In this document: positions 56,341 to 64,000 of the stretch, piece after piece
Layout: the number at the start of each line of letters is the position of its first letter
Numbering within the stretch: the stretch's first letter is position 1
Assembly: GCA_021397845.1 (NCBI GenBank)
Contig: CM038049.1
Location: 108,468,877 to 108,532,876 of the forward strand
Source: Areca catechu
Taxonomy: Eukaryota; Streptophyta; Magnoliopsida; Arecales; Arecaceae
Direction of reading: 5' to 3'
Length of the DNA: 64,000 bases
Translations under genes and position numbers: made by a program
Notes under the pieces: model-generated
Seen by the model: the letters and a program-made list of their open reading frames with translations, nothing else
Databases searched by the model: none
What the model was told of the DNA's origin: nothing

Positions 56341-57663
56341 AGGGTACTAAATTGAAAAGTCTATGTCCTCAATAATTTTCTCTCGCTCTTGAGTTTCAGG
56401 ACAAAGCTCTATAACTTGACTCTCTTCTAGGGTCTCCTCAGGTAAAGTGCTCTCCTCATCTAAATACTCTTCATATTCATCCACTAAATCCATTCTAGCT
56501 TCATACACTTCTTCTTCATACTCATTAGTGGACTCAGGATCTTTCTTTAATTGTCCTTCCAATACAGTTTCAGTCTGGGTGTGGTCAGGGTCAACAAACT
56601 CTGGATTGGTTTTAGTCTGGGTAAGGTCACGGTCAAGTAACTTTGGATCTATCACATATACCTCCTCTTTGATGTTATCCTAGTGAACCAATGGGGTACT
56701 AGGGGTGGGTCGGCTGAGGGGACATTGACTAGGATCTGGGGTAGTAGGGGTGGGTTGACTAAGGGGAAGTGGATTAACACTAGGCTCAAATCTAGGGGTG
56801 CTATTCCTATTGGATTCAGGTCGACTAAGGGGAACCTGATTGGCACTAGGCTAATACCTAGGGGTTATTGGTTCCTTGGGCTCATTAGACATGGGCTCTA
56901 ATCTATGGGTTATGAATTTCTTGGGCTCATAGGACACGGGTTTAGAGCTATAGGTTATGGATCTCTTGGGTTCATAGGACATGGGTACATAGGATTTGGG
57001 TTCATAGGATCTGGATTCATAAGATCTGGGTTCATAGGATCTGGGTTCATAGGGTATGGGTTCATAGGATCTCTGATGGTAGGGTACAGGAAGGTACTTC
57101 TCCCTAAGTTTGCTTTTCATGGATCTCCAGGTATTTATGGATATTTCTCCTCTTTGTCTAGTAATTCTTTCAACCTTATCCCAATAGATTCTAGCCTAGT
57201 GAACTAACTTAAGCTTAGCAAACTTAAACTTCCTGTCATCAGATATTAGTTCCCTCTCAAAATTTATATCCATACCTTCTTCCCAATTAATATAGTCCTC
57301 AAGATCAAGATCACCACTAAATGTAGGTGCTTCTAACCCAAAGTTCCTAGTTGCTCTCCTATCCTGGTCTATGAAATCATAATTGGGTCTTCTATGGTTA
57401 GTCTCCCAGATTAGGTCAGGGTGTGGGGCTCTCCTAGGGTTGGGCTCCAAGAATGGATTAGGGTATGGGGCTCTCCTAGGGTTGGGCTCCAGGAATGGGT
57501 CACGGTGTGTCTAAAATTTAGACTTAGGGTGGGTCTTGCGAGTTCTCTCTAGGGTTCCAATTCGGGTCTCCATTTGGGTAAGACTTCAGTTGGGCAAGCT
57601 ATTCATTAATGGTCCTTAGTAAGGTTCTACGTAAAATTCCATGGTCAGGTTGGGTCGGGTTGA
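56341..57663 (-). pseudogene. A gag core, repeat region and acidic linker
   Basis: The gag core is at 57450-57196 (RRATRNFGLEAPTFSGDLDL, then INWEEGMDINFERE and KFKFAKLKLV). MKSKLREKYLPVPY follows with short SYEPR/SYEPK repeats (57120-56900), then proline-rich sequence with RPESNRNSTPRFEPS. The acidic linker (56655-56347) carries EEEVYEARMDLVDEYEEY and TLPEETLEESQVIE. The frames are broken by stops and shifts. The closest match in the window is F. No zinc knuckle, protease or reverse transcriptase follows. Confidence 0.82.
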
Positions 57664-58824
57664 GACTATTGGGGTTAGACTCATAATCTAGGGGTCATGC
57701 AAACAAGCACACACATCGACTCCATGGTCAAACTAGGTTGGGGTGGGATTGTTGGGGTTAGACTCCTAATCTAGCATACAAACGTTCTAGGTTTCCTAGA
57801 CCTAGAGTCCAAGTATAGTGAGTCAACTCAACTTACATCCAACTCAATAATTAATCCTTTCACTAGCCAGATAAGAGGTGGGGTAGTGGGAGGCTCCCCT
57901 TGCTTGTCGCAGGGTCCTAATTAAAAACCACCAGTCTACTTAGGGCGTTTGCCTCTGGACCTCTAGCCTTAGACACCAGCTTCCAGAAATAATTGGAGGG
58001 TTGAGTGCACTAGTCTTCTCACAAGACTTGGACCTGACCTGTTGGTGTCCCTAGGTCAATTAGGTTTCTACTTTAGTTTAATTAGGCTTGGGTTCGAATG
58101 CAGGGTGGTTATTTTGGGCTCAGGAAAGGTGATGAAATCCTTTCCTGATCTGATAGAGTAGAAGTACCCTTAGGTTAGTTTTATGCAAAATGATGCACAT
58201 AAGTATGAACCTAATGCAATGTGAATCTAAAATCAGAAAATTTCAGAAAATAATTATTTTGTGTTTTATGCAGATGGCAGATTTAGTTTCAGTTGATTAG
58301 TGAAAATTCAAGTTAGAGAGGCTTGGTTTTGGGGGGGTTTGATGGTTGATTAAGTTTAAACCTAAACTAAGCATGCAGAAATTTCAGCAATAAGTATTTT
58401 TTTGGTTTTGTTTTTGCAGATTTTTCTTTCTATTTTCAGAGCAGAAAAATTATCAAAAAATATGGAAATAAAGGATCTTATTGTGTGACTAATTACTGCT
58501 AAATTTGATGCAAAACAGAAAAGGTTTGATGAAGGAGATCCCTAGGGTTTCTAACTAGTTTGCAGATTTCAAGACAGCAGAAATTCTGGTTAGGTTTTAT
58601 TGTGATACAGATTTTTTGATTTTTCTAATCTGTAAAAATTAAATAAAATTATAGAAAAATAGAGGACTCAACAGAGATCAAGTGATGAAAAATTCAAAGA
58701 AAAACATTAAAAATTGAATGGGAAAACAGACCTATTTTAGACTACTAATACAAATTTTAGCATGCAGAAATTCTGTTTTCGGTGTTTTGTTTTTTTATGA
58801 TGAATGAACATGCCCTAATCCTAA
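57664..58824 (-). other. A untranslated leader with the shared module
   Basis: No coding frame. The minus strand at 57980-57864 reads TGGTGTCTAAGG, GGTGGTTTTTAATTAGG, GGGGAGCCTCCCAC and CTTATCTGGC in order. The remainder up to the PBS is AT-rich with several T/A runs. Confidence 0.72.
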
Positions 58825-58836
58825 GCTCTGATACCA
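58825..58836 (-). other. Primer-binding site of A
   Basis: TGGTATCAGAGC on the minus strand, four bases from the LTR end at 58841. Confidence 0.9.
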
Positions 58837-58840
58837 AGAA

Positions 58841-59054
58841 TGATGGGGAACATACCAGGGATGATGCGGGATGAACATGCAACTGAAAAACCAGATTAAA
58901 GAAAGTAGTAAATTTTAGATTTTATTGGTCTTATTCTTGAAAAGAGGTAAAAGATATTAGCGTTATCATGCTAGATCTAAGTTCTACCCGCATAGCAAAA
59001 ATCTAACAAAATAATGAAGGAAGAAGGATCCTGGGGCTAAGAAACCTTATTAGG
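58841..59054 (-). repeat. A 5' LTR, distal end (left of the S2 insertion)
   Basis: TGATGGGGAACATACC on the plus strand, matching 21595 onward. It is cut at 59054 by solo LTR S2 with a TTAGG duplication and resumes at 63280. Confidence 0.88.
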
Positions 59055-59620
59055 TGTAAGGGTTTTGGTGACCAGGGCGGAAGCGTGGATTTCAAAAATT
59101 TATTATGAAATCACTACCAAACCCTTAATCCAAGACCTCCTTAGTAGGAATTAAAATATACAAACATGCATATATAACATAAACTAGAATTTAGGCACCA
59201 ACCTGAATCGCTAGTATCCAATCCAATGAATAAAACCCTGATTCAGCCTTCTTCTCCACCAGGCGCCCAAACGTTCACCCTTCAATGGTGATCCACACGA
59301 AACTCAAACCAAGGAAGAACTCCTTCTTCAAGTTGCTTGGATAAGTGGAACTCTTTCGGCAGCCTTTGGTCTATTGACCACCGTAGGACACCCTGTCCTA
59401 CTATAGGGCACTAAAGACACTCTCCTAAATCACTCTTGGTTTTAGGACAACCCTCCTCTAGGATCCCTTAGGCTTATGTCCTAAAACAAAGCCTTGTCCT
59501 ATTAGAAAAGACCTTGTCTTAACAAGACAAGTCTTGTCTTAAAGAAAGAAGGAGGGAGAGAGAGACACTCAGAATAGTACTTCGGTGGAATTCTTATTTT
59601 AGACTCATTTCATTGCCCCC

Positions 59621-59628
59621 TATTTATA
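59621..59628 (-). promoter_or_regulatory. TATA box of S2
   Basis: TATAAATA on the minus strand at the position equivalent to the B LTR box. Confidence 0.55.
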
Positions 59629-61261
59629 GATACAAGAGGGACGTGTGATATGTCCTCCCATCAACTTATCAGATATGATTTTTCAAGACCAAAGAGAAGT
59701 TATCTGGCTTGAAAAATCATATCTAATAAGCCCATTCATGCACCGAAGGCCTTATTCACATCCCTTCTTTTATCTGGACGAATTCTCATTTGCCACATGT
59801 CAATTACCAGCCCCTAGGAATCCAAGAGGTGCCTCTTCAATCTCCAAACATCATAGATTATGAAGAGTCATGATAGCAGAAGGACTCTCCATCAGAACCG
59901 CACGCCACATGAAGAGTTGCGACTCTTCATGCACCACGCGCGCCATCCTTTTTCCATGCAAATTTCAAAGAATGATGACCAGAAAAACATAGGCAATATG
60001 TATGTCATTGGAAAGAGCATAAAATTTCCTTTCTGATCATATAAATTATATTCAAATCAGAGATCTATAGCTCATTCTATGCCCTTTTGAAGTTAAGGTA
60101 TCATTTAGGTACCAAGAGTCCCATGCCATTGGGACTCTTCATATATGGTGCCTAAAATGCCCTTAAATCCAAATTAAAATCAGATTTAGCTCTGATTAGG
60201 CTAGCCCCACTTAGGACTCAACCTAATTTAGGTTTCCCATAATTTGGTTAGCCCAATTAGCAAGCAACCGGACCCAATCCAATTGGGTTAGGAATTTGGT
60301 TAGCCTACATATGCTAGTATGTAATCCGGCTAACCAATTAGGATCCTATGACCCTAATTAAATCATGAATTACTTCCTTGGCCAAGTCTTTATTGTGTGT
60401 GACCCATTGGGTTCCACATCTAGCCAGCAGTAGGTTTAGGTTTGAGCCGATTCGATCCGATCGAACCCGATTGACCTAATTAGGTCAAATAGGCTCACCT
60501 AAGTGTCCAATTCGAATCACACATCGAATTGACTCATGAAACCAAATCAATTGGTTCATGAAGACCTACAAGACAAGATTGACATCTAGCAACGTATCAT
60601 GCCTACCCGGAAGATGAAGAATTTTGATGAATTTACCAAAATATCCTTCAGTGGTGAGTTACCGGGCAATTCAGTCCTTCGATCTACTTGCACCCTGAAT
60701 ATGACTATGGATATGGATACTTGTCAAATCCAATTTCATATTCATTTCTTGCTCAATCTGATAATGATGATTCATTAATGAACCATTATAAACTATTTCT
60801 AATGTTCATACATTGATCAAAGATTTCCCGAATCTTTATTTGATTGAAATTATCTGGATGCGCTTCCCTCTTACTAGGGTTGATCGATTTCTTTTTGACC
60901 TACTCACAACCTCCATATGCAATCCACCATACCCAATATCATCACATGCATGACTCAGTGTCATGATTGAGTGTGAACCAAAGTATGGATTCATGCATAC
61001 AAGGAACCATGGCAGTCTCAGGTCAAAGGACCACATGCACTACTCCCACTATGAGAACTATCTATTGACAAACAGATAAGGTTCCTGATGGGGGACCCGA
61101 AACCCATTCGAGTTTCTCTTTTTATTTTTTTAAAAGTTTTTTTATAGTTATTCCCGCTATTCCAGCTATCCCTTTTATTCCCATTTTATTCTAGATTTAT
61201 CCCATTGTTATTCCCAACTTATTCCATCATCAACCTTCTTCAACCTGTTCTGTTCATTTCT

Positions 61262-61970
61262 AAAACCTAGCCACCACCCCTTCCTCGCCCCCCCATCCGG
61301 GCTGCCTGACCCCCGGTCACCCCGCCGGACCGCCATCGACGCTCGCCAGTCCCCAGCCCTCGTCGGAGAAACCGCCACCACTGCCCACGCCCGTGGGAAG
61401 ACGAACGGACACAGGAGGCGTCCATCCGCCCACCTGCGACCGTGCCGCCCTGCATCGCCGCCGGCCAGCTGCCCGCCACCGTTCCCGCCGCCCGTCGGCC
61501 CCCGCCCGGCCACCGAAGGGGTCCGCCGCCGCCCATGCCCGTGGGAAGATGAATGGATGCAGGAGGCGTCCGTCCACCCCGTGCGCCCGCATGACACCGC
61601 CGCCATGCCTCCGTGCCGCCTCGCCACCGCCGCCCGCCCGCCGGTGCACTGCCGATCCGCCGCCCTGCTACCCCGCCCCGTGCGCCCGCATGACACCGCC
61701 GCCATGCCTCCGTGCCGCCTCGCCACTGCCGCCCGCCCGCCGGTGCACCGCCGATCCGCCGCCCTGCTACCCCGCCACCCCGACGGCATCCCTGTGCCCC
61801 ATGCTTGCGGGAAGACCGAACGGCACGCTCATGCATGCTGTGCGGCCGTCCCACCCCTACACCACCGCCCGCCGTCATCGTCCGTCGCCTGGCCGCCGCC
61901 CCGCCACCACCGCTCGCCGGCCGCGCTGCCTCCCGCTAGCCCCCGGCAGACCGAAGTTCGGGTTTTTTTC
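61262..61970. repeat. GC-rich core of S3 with internal duplications
   Basis: CpG-dense sequence containing a 99-base tandem duplication (61581-61679 and 61680-61778, nearly identical) and three copies of a block around GTGGGAAGAYGAA (near 61391, 61541 and, diverged, 61805). Long frames on both strands arise from composition; the 99-base period merely keeps them open. It may be captured foreign sequence. I recognise no protein domain in any frame. Confidence 0.7.
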
Positions 61971-62260
61971 CCCCATGTTGCTCGGCTGAGAAGAAAGACC
62001 TGCACACTTCTCAAAGCAGCCCAAGAAACCTCTGCACACTTCTCAAAGTAGCTGGAAGGAGACTGTATGCATGATTTTTGGAGTGGCATGACTTTCAGAG
62101 CGGAGGGGATTTCAAAATTCAAATAAACGGGATTTATTTGATATTTTTTTTAATGAATGTAATTTGGAAAATTTGGGATTTTGATTTTGAATTTGATTTC
62201 AAAATCAATGGAGGATTTCAGGGGATTTTGTTTTTGAATTTCAAAAGGGATATGGACATT

Positions 62261-62268
62261 TATAAATA
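62261..62268 (+). promoter_or_regulatory. TATA box of S3
   Basis: TATAAATA followed by CCCATAC and, shortly after, CTTGTAATAAAG, which may serve as the polyadenylation region. Confidence 0.55.
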
Positions 62269-63279
62269 CCCATACTCCTCTTGTAATAAAGTAGTTAATG
62301 AAATTGAATTTTTGAAAGAGTTGTTGGTTCTGTCTCCGTTTGGAGTGGGCTTAGGCCTGTCTTGCCTTCATCCTTTGGGATGTCGATGGGTACGAGGCCC
62401 CAATGCCTTCGCTCTAGTGAGAGCGTCGAGGAGCGTGAAGCAGCTCCAAGTCATCAGTGTCGCCGTGCATGATGGCGGGGTCTGATCTCCAAGTCATCAG
62501 CGCCTCCGTGCATGATGGCAGGATGTGATCCCAAATAAGGTCTTCACTACCAAACAGCTGACATGGGGCTCGAAGCCCTAGGTACCCTTTTCCCCTCCAT
62601 CTCTCTATTTTCCATCGGATCTACATCCTAGGTTCGAGTTTCATTCCCGTTCCCCCTCCATATTTCCATCTTTCCTTCGTCATCCCATCAAGAAAACTGA
62701 AAATCAAAAGAGTCTGGCTGTTTTAGGGTTTTCGGGGTAGTCCTATCCTAGTCCCGGGAGGCTTCTTAGCCCTCCCACGATCCTTATTTGCTTTAGGTTT
62801 TTTTTTTCCCATTTCCGAATAACCCCAGGGTTCTTCGTGTCCGCCATCACCACATCAGTTCCATTAGATGTTCTCAAGCTGGATCCATTCAGTGAACTCA
62901 TTCTCTAATGAGCATCCCATCCTAGTATTAGTGTCAAACACAAGTGACTATGAGATCAGTCACCCTCTTCACCAAGCATACATAGGATGTGTTGGTCTTA
63001 CCGGAAACATTGATCCCCTACTCAATATCCCATCGACCAGGAATATTCTAGATTAGGGTTTTAAGGCTTTAGGTCTCACTGGTATGATCTCATCATAACC
63101 CTAGAACCATAGCCCTAATCTATGGGGTTCATCATATCTTAATAAAATTTATAAGACAGTGTATGATGAAAATAAAATGCCTTTATTAATTGATAATGTT
63201 AATACACTATTTTGGGATACAAAAAAAAATCCCATCGAAATACAACATTTTGATTGGCCTTTAGGGCATAATCCTTTCA

Positions 63280-64000
63280 TTAGGAACATGTTCTATGTCA
63301 AAAACTTAGACAAAGAGAGAAGGGGATTGGGTTTCACATACCAGGCAATGATTTCTTGTTGTTGTAGAAGAGATCACTCCTCTCATATCAGCGCCTAGAT
63401 GATTAGGTCTCTTTCTCGTGGATCCATCGACTTTTTATCTGCTGGTCTCAAGGGCAAGGAGAACCTCTTCCTTGGACGGTTTCACTTGAGGGATCCTGCA
63501 AACATCAGGGGTTATATTCACAGATGATGAGAAAAATATGAAATTGGAAGGAGTGGAAGTGTTGATGGGGTATTGGGGATGGCTGGCGGCCAAATGGAGA
63601 GGGAGGATGCCTGGCTTGGATGGGTGGCCTAGTTGTCGATGAAGATGCTTGGAGAATTGCTGTTAGCAACTTGGAAGAGAGAGTGTAGCTGGCGACCAAG
63701 GGTTTGGAGGGGTTGGTGGCCTAGGGTTAATGGAATAGGGGTGGCGGCCAGGGGAAGGAGGAAGAGAGGAGGGGCGGCCTTTGGCTTAGGAGATAAGAGG
63801 GTGCCTTAGGGTTTAGATGGGATGGAGGGCGGCTAGGGTTTGGTTAGACGGGGAGAGATGCTGGGTGGCTAGGGCTTGCAAACAAGAAAAAAACACAACG
63901 GGCCTCACACCCACTCTTTACGGAGGCAACAATAGAATAAGGAAAACTCAAGTTTATTTCATCAAAAGTTATTGCATATAAAAGGGGAGGGGGTGGGTAT
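63280..64000 (-). repeat. A 5' LTR, continuing beyond the window
   Basis: It resumes TTAGGAACATGTTCTATG as at 21812 and continues through sequence matching 21830-22186 and then 54259-54600. Where D splits the 3' LTR, this copy is continuous (GCTGTTAGCAACTTGG), which confirms D's insertion point. By comparison with the 3' LTR about 690 bases remain beyond the window. Confidence 0.88.

Larger units (their letters stand above)
61086..62857 (+). mobile_element. S3: gypsy-like solo LTR (1772 bp) with GC-rich core, inside S2
   Basis: TGATGGGGGACCCG to CACCACATCA, with GTTCC at 61081-61085 and 62858-62862 as a perfect target duplication. TATAAATACCC (62261) followed by CTCTTGTAAT, a GTACGAGGCCCC block near 62390 and a CCTAGTCCCGGGAGGCTTCTT segment near 62735 match the plus-strand gypsy LTRs F and X, which sets the orientation. 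No internal region. The stretch 61262-61970 is strikingly GC-rich against the AT-rich surroundings. Confidence 0.88.
59055..63279 (-). mobile_element. S2: copia solo LTR of the B family, interrupted by S3
   Basis: On the plus strand it runs from TGTAAGGGTTTTGGTGACCA to GGGCATAATCCTTTCA, matching both B LTRs. Without S3 it is about 2448 bp, the length of the B LTRs. TTAGG at 59050-59054 and 63280-63284 is a perfect target duplication. There is no internal region, so it is a solo LTR. It shows lower similarity to B's LTRs in the first 1.3 kb (59280-60400). Confidence 0.92.

Noticed and set aside
61208..61989. Long Gly/Arg/Ala/Pro-rich frames on both strands (about 200 aa) as genes
   Set aside because: They lie in the GC-rich core of an LTR, where stop codons are rare by composition; several overlap in different frames, no domain is recognisable, and the repeated peptides follow the 99-base duplication.

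Overview
This is a plant nuclear window made of nested LTR retrotransposons; I see no host gene, rRNA or tRNA in it. The evidence is Ty3/gypsy integrases with a chromodomain tail, Ty1/copia polyproteins, primer-binding sites matching the 3' end of plant initiator tRNA-Met (TGGTATCAGAGC), LTRs of 0.8-2.4 kb and 5-bp target duplications. It suggests an angiosperm with a repeat-rich genome. The species cannot be told.

Left third (1-21594), mostly Ty3/gypsy. Element G1 (1-3103, +) keeps the RNase H/integrase end of pol and its 3' LTR. It abuts the gag, leader and LTR of a minus-strand element E (3104-5868). E meets a plus-strand LTR, X (5855-7059, resuming at 12474), head to head at a shared 14-bp palindromic tip. 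N1 (7060-12468) sits inside X with a perfect CCCTT duplication and almost identical LTRs. It is a young non-autonomous element that carries G1-like LTRs but lacks protease, reverse transcriptase and most of integrase. Next come a minus LTR Y, a decayed integrase with its 3' LTR (G, to 16443), and F, which has a repeat-bearing gag, an integrase stub and a split chromodomain. A solo LTR (S1) lies inside F's chromodomain.

Centre (20262-58840): a five-level nest. F's 3' LTR is interrupted by minus-strand gypsy element A. A's 3' LTR is interrupted by minus-strand copia element D (22187-54258). D's pol is interrupted by minus-strand copia element B (26795-48077, TSD AGTAC). B's reverse transcriptase is interrupted by plus-strand copia element C (30172-41133, TSD CATAC). 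C and D belong to one SIRE-like lineage with an extra env-position ORF after pol, and both carry clusters of the palindrome AAGTGTCGACACTT in the LTR and again between pol and that ORF. B has 2.4-kb LTRs and a leader array of seven hairpin repeats.

Right end (58841-64000): A's 5' LTR, itself interrupted by a copia solo LTR of the B family (S2, 59055-63279, TSD TTAGG), which contains a gypsy-like solo LTR (S3, 61086-62857, TSD GTTCC) with a very GC-rich core.

The most notable points are: a leader module shared by copia element B and gypsy elements A, E and probably N1; the palindrome clusters in C and D; a repeated non-autonomous design (gag, acidic linker, integrase tail, chromodomain) in N1, F and A; and N1's LTRs, which have grown at the 3' end to include a copy of the primer-binding site. 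All alignments were made by eye.
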